Source of the DNA: Linderina pennispora
Lineage: Eukaryota > Kickxellomycota > Kickxellomycetes > Kickxellales > Kickxellaceae
Assembly (NCBI RefSeq): GCF_002104995.1
Contig: NW_024468249.1
Location: forward strand, 1,240,001 to 1,304,000
Length of the DNA stretch: 64,000 bases
Direction of reading: 5' to 3'
Shown: positions 43,018-54,082 of the stretch, in pieces
Layout of the letters: each line of letters opens with the position of its first letter
Numbering within the stretch: the stretch's first letter is position 1
The notes under the pieces: model-generated
What the model saw: only the letters and a program-made list of their open reading frames with translations
What the model was told of the DNA's origin: nothing
The model's database searches: none
Translations under genes and position numbers: made by a program

Positions 43018-44497
43018 TCAATGATATTGTAAAGTGTAAAAAAAGTATGAAATTTGTCTACGTGGTCTTGCTAGCAACCTTTTGGTCCTTGGCAAAACGG
43101 CTTCAGCAGCTGGCCAGCACCTAATACCTTGAACGATACCTCTATCCACAACAATGCCCACAGGCACGGCCATATACAGGTTCCTCCACGCTGTGATGCT
43201 CGGCGCAATGTTCAACAGCATGAACGGCACAACGACAAAGTCCAGTGTGAACTTTGACATAATCCACCCAACCAGGTCGTACATGATTTTGACTGGCGGT
43301 CTCCGCTTCTCCATATCATCTTCCTTGGAAACCACCAGTGGCCGCAAGTTCTTGCGCAGCACGCGGGCAGAGTTTGAGGCCAGCGAAGCGACAAAGAACG
43401 TCAGGTAGTAGCCAGGGGTAGAAGCCGTGCCACCAGGCCGACACAAGGAATGTCAGGAGGGTTGCGTGGCTGCTGGACCCAGACCCCTGGTTCAGACGCA
43501 TGTACACGTGATGGCGGAGCCAGGTGTTGGTGCCAATGTTCCATGCGTCGATCATTGCCTTCAGACTGGACGACGATTCGACGTCAAACACACGGACGTT
43601 GGCGATATCGAGCCAGGCGATCGAGCCGTCCTCGCAGTATCCGTCAAACCCAAGACCAGCCAGCATGCATGCGCCCTCGCTCATCTTCCATGCTGCATAG
43701 TACGCGCCGCGCGTCACCACCCCAGAGATGCCCATGAATACAGCCTTTCTGGCAAACGACCACTGCGAGAAGTCGTCGGTTGTCATGAATCCAAACGAGA
43801 ATCTATCGCCGTACACCACCACAACAGCAACCCAGAACATGCCAACCAGCAGGGTCGTGTACGCACGTGCGTTGACCTGGCGGCTGGCCTGCCTGTTGTT
43901 GAACGAGATCATGCGGCGGTACGTTGCCAGTTCGAAGGCGGGGCCAACTGCAAATCCTGGGAAAAACGACACGTAGCCGAGAAACTCTAGCAGCGACGGC
44001 ACGCCACCAATGGCATTCTTACGCTGGTACGCTGACAGCGTCTTTGGATCGCATGTGCCATCGTATACGCAGTATGCCAGCGACGTGACCTTGATCACAA
44101 ACACCATTTGTGCGCCCGTGTAATCAAATGATACCGTGCCTGACTCGCCCCACTGCCGCCGCAGCTGGCTGAATGACATGTGCAGCATTGCCACGAAAAA
44201 CACAGCCCTGGGCATTAGCGCACCCTTCAAAGTCTTCATCATGCCGTAGATGACCAGTGAGCCTACCAGCAGGTGCGCTAGGCCAATGTACTGCTCCTGC
44301 ACAGCTCCAAACAGAAACAGTGTCGAGGCTATCGAAAAGACATGTCGCAGTGGCGCGTTGCTTGCGGGAATGCGCCGGAAAACGTGAGCGAGTGCATAGG
44401 AGAACAATACGCTGGCCACGGTCGCAATACGGTCGATCGGAATGCCGCCCAGGTAGTTGGCCGACAGCCAGGTGAAGCCTGTGTTGAGGGCGCGCAT
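43018..44497 (-). CDS. ALE1: MBOAT lysophospholipid acyltransferase
   Basis: Re-acylates lysophospholipids in the ER membrane (Lands cycle). About 490 residues with eight or more hydrophobic helices. Family marks: SLLEFLGYVSFFPGFAVGPA; WNIGTNTWLRHHVYMRLNQG with the conserved Asn; ATLLTFLVSAWWHGFYPGYY with the catalytic His. The layout is that of Ale1/LPCAT3-4. The start is ATG 44497 (MRALNTGFTWLSANYLGGIP). One surplus base near 43427 splits HGFYP from GYYLTFF. After the last helix the C-terminal text (PRTKRLLARPRRQISYFFYT) is basic. Confidence 0.88.
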
Positions 44498-44921
44498 AAG
44501 ATAAAAAGGGCGGTGACTGCTAGCCAAGTGCTAAAAAGGAGGGGTTGGGTGAAAGCGAAGGAGAAGAAGTGGTAGGAAAGTCTAGGGCTGCCGCTCGTAG
44601 TAACTGGGAACCCAATTTTTTCCTTGCTTCTGCATATTGCAAAAAACTGCACGGTTGGCATCGGCGTAAAACACGTGATGCGGGCAATCAAACTTCACAC
44701 AATGGCACCATTTGGAGCTTACTGAGACGCAAGTGAGCCACCGCCGACATGCTACGTGTGAGTCCTTTCTTCCTTTTCCCTCTCGTAAAATTACTATTTA
44801 TTTTCAACAGCCTTTTCCCCAGTATACTCATAATATCCTAGAGGCTTCTTTTTTTCTATTGTACACTAGACTCTCGACGTCCCCTTCCCAGCACGACGGC
44901 AGTACAAGAACGGGGCCCAGA

Positions 44922-44929
44922 TATAAAAA
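44922..44929 (+). promoter_or_regulatory. TATA box of GID4
   Basis: TATAAAAA, 114 bp before the GID4 ATG. Confidence 0.5.
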
Positions 44930-45035
44930 GAGTGTTTTCTGTCACACCATCCGGCATATCTTTTGTCTCAGCGCTCCTTCACTTTTGTGCCATCATTCTT
45001 ATTTTTCCAGTTATTGCCACAGACACCCTTGAAAC

Positions 45036-47181
45036 ATGCGTATTTCCGAGCGTGAAAGACGAGCGCTGGACGCAGGGACAGAGCAGCAGCAGCAGGCAGG
45101 CGACAGCGCCGTGTGGACTGAAGCACGGCGCTTGGTGGAGGCGGATGTGCGGCGCAGCGACGAGGCCCACCTCATGCACCCAACCCACCCAACGCACAAT
45201 AGCCGGCCAACAGTCACTATTGTAAACCCTCCGACTCCGCCGCGACTTCGCATCAGCGACCTGGCATCCGAGGAGCCGGTCCGACTCCACCAAGCCGGCG
45301 ACCACCAAGTGCAGGAGCTTTTGGGTTCTTTTGCCGACAGACAGCGCACGCGGTTTATGCTAATGCAGCAGCAGCAGCAGCAGTTACTGCGCCAGCAGCA
45401 GCAGCGACACAGGGCGGATCTTCATACCGAGTATATGATGTCTAGCGATGACGACGACGACGACGAGGAGGAGGACAACCCCGATGAAGAGCAGCCGAGG
45501 GTGGGCCGGAACTGGATCCGGTTCCGCCGCGCCACTCCGCCCCCCACAGCTATCCGGCACCACTACGGACCGGCGGTTCTGACAGCCTCGCCCCTGGAGA
45601 GCGCACCTGGCCACGACTCATCCAGCGACACAGAGCCAGCGCCAGCGCACTTCCCGTCGAACGACGTCGACAGCTACTGGTACAACCAGCCGTCAACCAC
45701 CCACCAATCGGAGACCGAGGACACACCCAGTGACGAGAGAGCGCGTGATCGCCGTAGCGGTATCCAGCCGCTACAGGTGTCCGAGGATCTGGGGCTGCCC
45801 GGACTGCCGGAGGCGCTGCGAGCGCATCCGATTACGCGTGGCGACCAGTACCGGGCGCATGCTGCAGCTAGCACACAGCTCGGGCCGCTCCCCCAGATCC
45901 CGCAGAACGGCTCTATAGAGGAGTCGCGGCTGGCGATGCTGGCGGTGCTGCGGGCACACAGGACGTTTGCATCGGGGCATAACTCTGACGACTCGGAGGA
46001 TTTCGACGCATATTACGCGAACGCCTTGTCAGGCAGAGTCGACCATGGCGTGCGGTCGGCGCACCAGAACGTCCGCGCGCTGTTTGGTACTCAGACGAGT
46101 CGGCTGGAGAAGAGCGAGAGCGGCGAAATGGAGTCAGATTCGGCATCAGCCCGTGGCCGGCGCCGGGCCCGCCGCATTAGAGCGCAGAAGGAAGCAGGGG
46201 TGAAGAAATGGCTGATTGCCAACACGCTTGAGCGCTGTTCTCTCGACTGCTTCCTGCTGCGTCCTGGCATGCGGTTCCAAGGCGTGCAAAAGATCACGGC
46301 GCAGTCCAACGAGCTATTCCGCGCCAGCATGCTGTCGGCGCAGTTCATGCCGCCGGATGTCGAAAAGTGGGATGTCGATGTGACCATCCAGACGGTAGAT
46401 ATGCGGAATGCCAAGCTGTCGGGTGTTATGCGTGCAACAAACATCCCGCGGACACCAAAGAGCATTTTGACAAGCTGGGAGGGCGAGATTATCGACTTTC
46501 AGCGGTTCTGGCCAAAAACGGGCAAGTGGAAGGCCCGGTGCGAGGATGACACGCGCAACTGGTCGCTGTTTGACCCCGTCGCCGAGAGCCCCGAGGTGTT
46601 TCTGCAAAAGTGGCCTGAGTCGCTCGGCGGAAAGCGCATTCCAAGGATGCTCGAGGACTTCGTCTTTATGCGGTGGAAAGGTTAGTAGGCAATGGCGAAA
46701 ATGATGACTACAAGTGGAGGTGGCTAGAGTCGCCAGTGTGATTTAGAATGGGGCCGGCGGTGCTAACATACGTCCAGCCTGTAGAGACCGAGTTTATCAA
46801 CGTCGAGGCAAGCGAGACGGGTCTGACCATAGCGGGGTTCTATTACATCTGCATGAATCGACGGACAGGATCGATAGAAGGTACGTGCTATATTTGGGAA
46901 AATGGTGGGGGTGGAGGGAGATCATGCATATATGGCGCATATAGGGCGCAGCGTATCTTTCATTTATCTCCCCAAATGGAAAGGAAAAGCGACGCTGGCG
47001 GGTTTTTTCTGGCAGGGTGCCAAGTATGCAGTGGAGCGGTGCGTCATGGGACTAATGTTTTGATTCTTTTTTTGCTGTAGGTGTGTACTTTGACCCACTG
47101 ACGCCGCCATACCAGCGACTGTTCCTGAAGGCGGAGAACGACGGCCGTTTCATGTCGCTCTCAACAGTCTCCAGCTGCTGA
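45036..47181 (+). CDS. GID4: GID/CTLH ubiquitin ligase substrate receptor Gid4/Vid24 (3 exons)
   Basis: Recognises N-terminal Pro degrons of gluconeogenic enzymes for the GID E3 ligase. Exons 45036-46680, 46785-46880 and 47081-47181 give 613 residues. The C-terminal third is the Vid24 beta-barrel: FLLRPGMRFQGVQKITAQS, WDVDVTIQTVDMRNAKLSGV, SWEGEIIDFQRFWPKTGKW, EDFVFMRWKE, then (after intron 1) LTIAGFYYICMNRRTGSIEG and (after intron 2) VYFDPLTPPYQRLFL. The N-terminal 390 residues are disordered, with polyQ (near 45367-45405), an Asp/Glu run (45445-45475) and Ser/Asp patches. This extension makes it about twice the length of human GID4. No frame errors. A TATA box lies at 44922. Confidence 0.92.
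46681..46784 (+). other. GID4 intron 1
   Basis: 104 nt, donor GTTAGT, branch-like TGCTAAC at 46761-46767, acceptor TAG at 46784. Splicing joins MRWK to ETEFINVEA in phase 1. Confidence 0.9.
46881..47080 (+). other. GID4 intron 2
   Basis: 200 nt, donor GTACGT, branch-like ACTAAT near 47051, pyrimidine tract, acceptor TAG at 47080. Splicing joins GSIE to GVYFDPLTPPYQ in phase 1. Confidence 0.9.
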
Positions 47182-47317
47182 TGCCGATGCTGATGCGATT
47201 GGCCGGCTTGCCCTCGCAGGGGCGTGCGAAAGCTGCGTTCCCCCTCCCCTGTTTTCTTCCCGGGCCAGCCAAAAAGATGGGACTATGTGTCATCTTTTTG
47301 CTACAGCGCCCGAGGTC

Positions 47318-47325
47318 TATAAAAG
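47318..47325 (+). promoter_or_regulatory. TATA box upstream of the TFIIB-like gene
   Basis: TATAAAAG, about 430 bp before the ATG at 47750. The distance is longer than for other genes here, so the 5' UTR may be long or hold an intron. Confidence 0.35.
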
Positions 47326-47749
47326 CCTGGCCAACGAGACCTCCCACCCGAGGATACCTGTCTGCCTTTTCATCCCATTTGTTTTATATCTCAGTCGCCA
47401 TGCTGTAGCGTTTACGAGCTTTCTTTCTTTTTTGTATTCATTAAACACCCTCATATCCTCCAAGCATTGGCCAGGTGCGTATTCATAGAGCCCCAGCGAA
47501 AGGGAGGGGCGCTGTTTGGGTGGGTGGGGGCACCAAGCGGATGCTAAGGAACGCAACCTCTCCGCAAAAGAAAATCGTACGACGATGAGTGGCCCGAGTT
47601 TCGGCCCAACGAGAAAAGCTCAAATAGGGGGCACTTTCTGGCCAGCAAATTGCACCTTTCCTCTATTGTTGCAGAAAAAGCAATTTTTCCCACTCTTTTC
47701 GCACTCAATTCAAACCTTTTTTCTCACAACCCCTAGGAGCAACTATCAA

Positions 47750-49269
47750 ATGCAGCTACAGGCGCTTCTAAACCCAGCGCCCGAGCCGGAGCAGCAGCCG
47801 GCGCTGACAACCCGCAGCCGTCAGCCATTCTCTGCACGCAGCAGGACGGTGCCCGCCCGCCGTATGCAATTATCAACGACAAGGAGAGCTTTGAGCTTGC
47901 GCTATGGCGACAGGAGTCCGGTCTTGGTCCGCCGTCTAATCGATTATTAAGCGGGTCACGATTAGCACAGTATGCTACACTCGTGAACCCGCCGCCCGCC
48001 TATGCGGACGCACCATTTTACAACAAGCCCAGCGCTGCACCAGTGCCCCGTGCAATGCCGCAACAGTCGGCGCAGCCGCAGATTTTTGTTGCGCGGCCGC
48101 CGATTGTTGGCCACAGCGCCATGAGCATGGACCGCTCGAACGACTACATCCGCTCGGCCAACCCTGACGACGGCATTGCCATGGAGGGTGCGCTAGCGCT
48201 GCCCAGCATGCCCGGTGTGCCCGGTGTGCCCAGCATGCCTGGCGGCTCGTCACCAGCCAGCTCGTTTGCATCGTTTACGCGCTCGCCGTCGCAGTACTCG
48301 GCCACCAGCGTGTCGCCGGTGCTGGGCAAGCGCACACGCACTGGGTGCATAGGCAAGGGCAGCATGGGCACAATCGCCGATGAGTTCGACGATGACGAGG
48401 ATGACGAGGACGACGAGCCACAAACCGGCAGCCCGGCAGCCACTGGCCTGTCGCCGTGCCCGGCAGAGATCCCCGTGCCCGTGCGCAAATCCCGCAAGCT
48501 CAGTAGTGAGTCAAATGCGCCGTGTGAGCGCAGCCCAATGAACCCGGCCTCCTGTACCACCGAGCCGTCGGAGAAGCCGCTGGTGGACTGGGAGGCGCTG
48601 CAGGTGCCCGAGGCAATCTGGCACGAGGCCCAGGAGCTGTACGAGCAGGTCAAGACGCTGAAGAAGGTGCAGAACCGCCAGCCGGTGCGCAAGCGCCATG
48701 CCATCTTGGCTGCGCTGATGTTCATTCTGTGTCGCCGCCACGGCTACCCGCGCACTTTTGCCGAAATCTGCACCGCCGGCAACGTGACCAAGCGCGAAAT
48801 CGGCATGTACTACAACCTGATGAAGCAGGTGCTTGGCAACGAGTACACGTCCTCGCAGCGCGCGTCGCCGGCCGAGTTCGTCACGCGCTGGTGCAATATG
48901 CTGGAGCTGCCTGCCTGGCTCGCCCCCGCTGCCACCAAGGCGTACGACCGCGCCGACAAGCTGGGCATTGTCCAGGGCAAGTGCCCGATAAGCGTCAGTG
49001 CTGCGTGCATCTGGCTGCTGGTCTGGGGCTTCAACCACAGGCACTCGCTCAGTGCCTGTGGGTTTGCGCTGCCCGAAGACACGCCGGTGTCGTCATCGGC
49101 GCTGCCCAACCTGCCTGCCCTGGAGACATCCGCTGGGGCGCTGGCGAAGGACCAGAAGGACGTGTGCAAGGCTGCCGGCGTGGTGATTGCGACCTTGACC
49201 AGCGTGTTCAAGCTGCTGCTGCCCAAGCTCAGCACGCTGGTGGACGGCCTGCTGGTCGACCACCTATGA
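47750..49269 (+). CDS. TFIIB-like protein lacking a zinc ribbon
   Basis: About 505 residues. The C-terminal 250 hold two cyclin folds of the TFIIB core: RKRHAILAALMFILCRRHGY then PRTFAEICTAGNVTKREIGM, and SPAEFVTRWCNMLELPAWLA then GKCPISVSAACIWLLVWGF. These match positions of general TFIIB ([32 protein letters not shown]). In place of the N-terminal zinc ribbon there is a Pro/Ser-rich, disordered stretch with an acidic run (DEFDDDEDDEDDE) and VPSMPGGSSP repeats. No CxxC pair is seen. The start ATG 47750 (MQLQALLNPAPEPEQQ) needs one slip near 47805 to join SAILCTQQDGARPPYAIIND. It may be a divergent paralogue of SUA7/TFIIB; without the ribbon it should not recruit polymerase II in the standard way. 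Confidence 0.75.
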
Positions 49270-50299
49270 CTTTTTTTTTTTGACTTCTCGATGCGTTCGC
49301 TGTCTTAATTTTTTATCGTCGAGTTATATTTTATCACCCACCACCCCGCTATCCCTGGCCAGCTCTATGCCTGCAACCGACCAGGCCAGCCCTCCGGCCC
49401 AGCTTGGGAGGGCTCGGCATCCTGCATTTGGCGCCAATGCTTGCGCTACCGAACATTGCTTGGGCTTTTTATACTCGGATCACCGGGAAGAACGTCGTCT
49501 GTATCTGCAAACATGGCCTGCAGCAGCACTCGCCAAGAGCCCCTCCAACTGCACTCAAAGCGCCAAGATATGACCCCATTCGCCAAGGCACGGCTAGCAC
49601 ACCCTCTCTATACCTCCCAGAGATGCGGATAGGCTCTGGAAATGTGCTCTACCGCGATCGGCTTACAGTGCTGCAAATGGTGCGAAGAGGGTTGCGAGGT
49701 GCAATTCGCAGATCTCCAGAACGAAGCAACGCCTCGGTCTGCTCCTATAGCGTTGCAGCGATGCCAACCTATGCCAACCAGGCGAATGGAATGGTGCCTG
49801 GAGACATATGGCTTTGATGCAAATCACATTCCTTTTTTGCGCTTTAGGCTGAGGCTCGCAACGCCGATGGAGCCGTTGAAAAAATTGTGTGGATAACGCC
49901 TCGCTTGTGTTGGGAAGAGAAAGCATTGCCCCACTGATTGCCGATCGGCTTTTGTCCTGGCCCATCAATTTCGTTCAACCTTACTATTTGCCGCACGCCT
50001 GTATAGTTCAGCAAGAGTGACTTTTTTGGGACCCGATTTTGATAGCTGAAACTCTATTCAGCCAGCGACCCATGTCCCTCTGGCCAGAACTATGTGGACG
50101 ACGATGGGATGCTTTGTATATAAACCACAGGCACAGGCTGGCAGTTGGTCTGAATCCCTCATCCTTCACACGTCAGAGACTGCCCCCCCTTACCTCCCCT
50201 TTCCCTGTCTTTGACCTTGGCATCTGTTGATCGGATATCACCTCTCTACCCACCATTCACATACCGACTGTTCTTCCCATTCCAGCTGTATATCTTACC
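49270..50299. other. Intergenic region upstream of CAP gene 1
   Basis: About 1 kb. Several short overlapping frames (49280-49896) look like chance; no family seen. The right end has the TATA box and pyrimidine-rich leader of the first CAP gene. Confidence 0.5.
50117..50124 (+). promoter_or_regulatory. TATA box of CAP gene 1
   Basis: TATATAAA, about 180 bp before the ATG at 50300, followed by a CT-rich leader. Confidence 0.5.
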
Positions 50300-50974
50300 A
50301 TGGTTAACTTTGTTTCGGGTCTCTTTGTTGCCGCCACTATGCTTGGCTCCCTTGTCAGCAGCGCGCCCGTCCACCCGCTGGCCATGCGCAACTGGGACGA
50401 GGTCAACACTGACGCTGCTACCTCAGCGGCTAACAATAATAACAACAATATGCAGATTGTGACTGTCACGCAGTTCATCACCAACGACGTGTGCAGCACC
50501 GACGCCCCCACAACCACCAGCAGCAGCTCGACCGACCACAACGTAATCGTGACGGTGATTGAGACAGCATCGCCCTCCGTGCCCACCTCTACTACCACGA
50601 TCCCGGACTCGTGGATGTCCGACATGCTGGGCCAACTGAACGAAATCCGCGCGGCGAACGGCAAGTCCTCGGTCGCGCTAATGGACACGCTGACGTCGTT
50701 TGCGCAAGCGCACTCGGACCACCAGAGCTCGATCTCGAAGATGACACACAGCGACCCGAAGGGCTCGTTGGGCCAGCGGTGCTCGGCGGCCGGCATTCCG
50801 TGGATGGCGGTGGGTGAGAATGTCGCCTGGAACTACCCGGATGTGTCGAGCGTGATGACCGGGTGGAAGAACAGCCCGGGGCACTTTGCCAACATAATTG
50901 GCGATTACACACATGTCGGCTTCGGTGTCACAAACAAGTACTGGACACAGGACTTTGCAAAGATCGCGTCGTAG
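50300..50974 (+). CDS. Secreted CAP/PR-1 (SCP) domain protein 1
   Basis: Intact, 224 residues. Signal peptide (MVNFVSGLFVAATMLGSLVSSAP), an Asn run and a Ser/Thr-rich linker, then a C-terminal CAP domain about residues 100-224: MLGQLNEIRAANGKSSVALM, FAQAHSDHQSSISKMTHSDP, AVGENVAWNYPDVSSVMTGW, SPGHFANIIGDYTHVGFGVT. The His and Glu residues of the CAP cavity (AHSDHQ, GENVAW, SPGHFANI) are kept. CAP proteins of fungi bind sterols or lipids and act outside the cell (family knowledge); the ligand is unknown here. It has diverged most from the other two CAP genes in this cluster. Confidence 0.93.
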   Translation: MVNFVSGLFVAATMLGSLVSSAPVHPLAMRNWDEVNTDAATSAANNNNNNMQIVTVTQFITNDVCSTDAPTTTSSSSTDHNVIVTVIETASPSVPTSTTTIPDSWMSDMLGQLNEIRAANGKSSVALMDTLTSFAQAHSDHQSSISKMTHSDPKGSLGQRCSAAGIPWMAVGENVAWNYPDVSSVMTGWKNSPGHFANIIGDYTHVGFGVTNKYWTQDFAKIAS

Positions 50975-51628
50975 AATGGAAGCGACGATGATTTTGTTTT
51001 ATGCGATGTAGTTTACCTGTGTCCCACCGGGGGCATACTGGGAGGACATATTGGAATGGCCGGTTCCTTCATCCACGGCATGTTCGTTAGCACCCCTCTC
51101 TCCCTGCTCCTGCACTTTGGAGCCTGTTTTCATTCTCTGTTCATTTTTCTTTTCTAATTTTGCTTCATATCTTTCACTCTACAAAATATAAATAGATGGC
51201 CATCTATTTATCGCCCACGCGTGGTATTTTGGCGGCCTATTTGAGCCGATGTTTCGAATGGAACAACTCGTATGCATATACTATTCGTCTTGCAAGATAT
51301 TTTAGGGATCGTGGATGTGTCACTGAACAAAAATACACCTCACCACATGTGCAGCACTGAACAAAAAACAATTAGATTATCCTACACGTGCAATCCCTAA
51401 AATTCATGTGGAAGGTGCTGTTACAGTCCACACTCTCCCTGTTTTATTTATGTGGCCTGCCCTATATAGAACAGATGTGGCTGGCGTCCATATGGATATA
51501 AGTACCAGACAGAGCTCCTTGTTTGCCAACTGCTTTTCCTCCTCACACATCACTTGCAACTTCGTTCTGGCAACACTTGCATTTTTCACGTTCTACATCC
51601 TCCACCCCATCCTTCCTTCAGGTATCGA
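50975..51628. other. Spacer between CAP genes 1 and 2
   Basis: About 650 bp, AT-rich. Holds the ATATAAG element of CAP gene 2 and a CT-rich leader. No other gene seen. Confidence 0.5.
51496..51502 (+). promoter_or_regulatory. TATA-like element of CAP gene 2
   Basis: ATATAAG about 130 bp before the ATG at 51629. Confidence 0.4.
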
Positions 51629-52430
51629 ATGATGACCATGCCTTCAATCTACCAGGCCGTTCTCCTCTTCCTTGGCGTTGCGCTCGCCGCTCCTGTCGCT
51701 GATAGGGATCAGGTGAACGTACTTGGCAAGAAATCCTTCAACCCGTATCCCTCTGGCCCCAGCACGCAGTTTGGCGTTCCTTCTACCAGATTCCAGTGGG
51801 CACCTATGCCTGCTGCAGCCCCCAAGCAGCCCTCGCATCTGCCGGTCCAGATGCCTTCGTACGGGTCCTCGAATGGCGCACAGGGATCTTCTGGTGATGA
51901 ACTGGCAGAACCAGATGAACCAGTTTGGAAACAGTGGGCGCACTGGGCAGCCGCTCCCTCCTTCAATGAACACCAACCAGCCATCTGCAGCTACAAATCC
52001 CTCAAGCCAGCCAATTAAAGCACCTTTGGACGGATCCTCGACTGGTGCACAGGGCTCTTACTCAGGTAGCGGCTGGCAGGAACAGATGCTGCAGCTAGTC
52101 AACGCCGAGCGTGCCAGGTATGGGAAGCAGCCATTGAGACTTGATGCTGGTCTCAGCAGCGCAGCTCAGGCTCACTCAGACTACCAGTCCAGCATCCGTA
52201 CCATGACACACAACAATCCGAACGGCGATATCATGCAGCGCATAAGTCCCTATGTTTCGGGTGCTAGGAGTGCAGCTGAAAATGTCGCATTTAACCAGCG
52301 CAGCGTGGAGCAGGTCATGCAGTCGTGGATCCAGAGCCCGGGTCATCACACTAACATTATTGGAGACTACAATGCTGTCGGCTTCGGCCAGAGAGATTGG
52401 TACTGGACCCAGCAGTTTGCCAGCCTCTAG
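51629..52430 (+). CDS. Secreted CAP/PR-1 domain protein 2
   Basis: About 266 residues. Signal peptide (MMTMPSIYQAVLLFLGVALA), a Pro/Ser/Gln-rich linker, then a CAP domain: GWQEQMLQLVNAERARYGKQ, AQAHSDYQSSIRTMTHNNPN, ENVAFNQRSVEQVMQSWIQS, PGHHTNIIGDYNAVGFGQ. Cavity His and Glu residues are intact. One surplus base near 51897 divides the linker: the text continues as MNWQNQMNQFGNSGRTGQPL in the next frame. Closely related to CAP gene 3 (shared ENVAFNQRSV and SPGHH motifs), so they form a recent tandem pair. Confidence 0.9.
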
Positions 52431-52708
52431 GGCGATTTGGCTTTAGTGATTAGCTGTTTCAAGGCGAATACATTGGCTTATGATCTATTTTTGGCTCAGT
52501 GAGCAGAGAACCAGCACCAGCCCATGCGTCCTCGCAGGCTTACATATAACCTGCACTGATTTCAACTGTACTGTAGTAGCGACCCATGCTTGCATAGCTT
52601 CTATTTTCAGAGACCATGCGTGGCCATGAAACCAGGGCTGCGCCGAGATTCTCAGCTATTGTATTCCTCTTATCGCTCTCTGGAAAAACTTGTTTCCGAG
52701 CGCAGAAT

Positions 52709-53045
52709 ATTAATAGTCTGAGTGCGATACCCACAACCTGTCTTTCATTCATGCTCGTGTCTGGATACCGTTGTGTCGTGTGTCTTATAAGCGTGTGTCC
52801 TCAGGGTACCCTTTCCACCAGTCCTTTGTAGCGGGGCTTGGTTGCTCATTTGCATCCACACGCAGAAGGATATTTTTAGCCTCTGGCAGCTTCGCCGAAA
52901 AATGTACATCATGCTGCACGATTTCCCAAAAAGGCGGTGCCGAGCTTTGCAAAAAAAAACTGGCGCTGTCCTCTAGAAAGTAAAATTCTCTTTCCAAGAA
53001 ACACACAGCTGATAGCCAAGGTGTCCCTGTCTATTTTCGGCTTAC
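52709..53045 (+). repeat. Inverted repeat arm 2 (about 337 bp, partner 41943-42278)
   Basis: Lies between CAP genes 2 and 3. Its reverse complement matches 41943-42278 almost base for base, including the CTTATAAG motif and an ATG frame (MNERQVVGIALRLLI). In the partner locus the arm is followed by a truncated CAP gene, as here it is followed by CAP gene 3. Confidence 0.85.
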
Positions 53046-53269
53046 GCCGACGCTGCGTAGCTTCGCGCTCCTTCCGTCGCCTCCAATGTGCTCTTGGCCA
53101 ATCTGTTGTGATTGACTAGTTCTCAGCAAATAGCACAGGCACTTTCTGGCTCTGCTGTGATACCACAGCAACGCTTTAGATTCGAAATATCGGCATGATA
53201 TGAGGATGAGTAGCGCAGCTGGATGCCAACATCTGGTTCAGGCATTCTGGGCCACAAAAGGAAAGTGGC

Positions 53270-53276
53270 TATAAAG
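53270..53276 (+). promoter_or_regulatory. TATA box of CAP gene 3
   Basis: TATAAAG about 138 bp before the ATG at 53408. Confidence 0.5.
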
Positions 53277-53407
53277 CCAGAAAGGCATCCCTGCCAGAGA
53301 CTCCGTCTCCTTCACCTCTGCACCTTCGTTCTGGTAACATTTTGCACACTCTTGCTTTTCCTATTCTCATTTTCTCGTTACGACTCCTCTCTCCGCTTCT
53401 AACGATC

Positions 53408-54082
53408 ATGAAAAAGCTGTCCTCCTTTCTCGTTCCTTTTCTTGTTCTCTTGGGCGTAGTACTTGCTATGCCCATCGCGCAACCTGACACCGACTCACCA
53501 CCCCCTGACACTATCCATGGTTTGTCAGAAGGCAGTCTGAGCCAGAAATCGACGTGGAGCTTCATTCCATTCCTTGGGCGCCGGTCGCCCGCAAATAGCA
53601 ATCAGAAAACTGTAGTCGTGCACAAAGTAGTATACGTGCGCCCCGCCAACTCCAGCCAGAAGCCTGCCCCGGCACCGCAAAAGACAACCGCGCAATCTGC
53701 GAAAAGCCCAGCTTCGAATGGCGGCTGGCAAGAGCAGATGCTGAAGCTGGTAAATGACGAGCGCAAAAAATTTGGCAAGAAAGCGCTCACCCTCAACCCC
53801 GGTCTCAACAGCGCAGCTCAGAAGCACTCTGAGTATCAGAACAGCATTAAGCAAATGACACACAACAACCCAAAGGGCGGGCTATTTGAGCGCATCAAGC
53901 CATTTGTGTCGGGTGCCCGTGGTGCTGCTGAGAACGTCGCATTCAACCAGCGCAGCGTGGACGACGTGATGAAGGCGTGGATCAATAGCCCTGGTCACCA
54001 CGATAACATCGTCGGGCCCTATGATAGCGTGGGCTTCGGTCAGTCAAACTGGTACTGGACCCAGGAGTATATCGCAAATTAG
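53408..54082 (+). CDS. Secreted CAP/PR-1 domain protein 3
   Basis: Intact, 224 residues from ATG 53408 (MKKLSSFLVPFLVLLGVVLA signal peptide; the frame upstream opens only with TTG). A basic Ser/Pro/Ala linker is followed by the CAP domain: GWQEQMLKLVNDERKKFGKK, AQKHSEYQNSIKQMTHNNPK, ENVAFNQRSVDDVMKAWINS, PGHHDNIVGPYDSVGFGQ. The cavity residues are intact. A truncated inverted copy of its CAP domain lies at 41725-41883. Likely secreted, lipid- or sterol-binding by family. Confidence 0.93.
   Translation: MKKLSSFLVPFLVLLGVVLAMPIAQPDTDSPPPDTIHGLSEGSLSQKSTWSFIPFLGRRSPANSNQKTVVVHKVVYVRPANSSQKPAPAPQKTTAQSAKSPASNGGWQEQMLKLVNDERKKFGKKALTLNPGLNSAAQKHSEYQNSIKQMTHNNPKGGLFERIKPFVSGARGAAENVAFNQRSVDDVMKAWINSPGHHDNIVGPYDSVGFGQSNWYWTQEYIAN

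Noticed and set aside
49280..49896. Overlapping short frames in the gap before the CAP cluster
   Set aside because: No consistent frame, no motif and no likeness to neighbours; taken as chance.
41943..53045. The 336-bp inverted repeats as LTRs or terminal repeats of a large transposon
   Set aside because: Ends lack TG/CA and target duplications, no transposase or reverse transcriptase lies between, and the sequence is the flank of a CAP gene.
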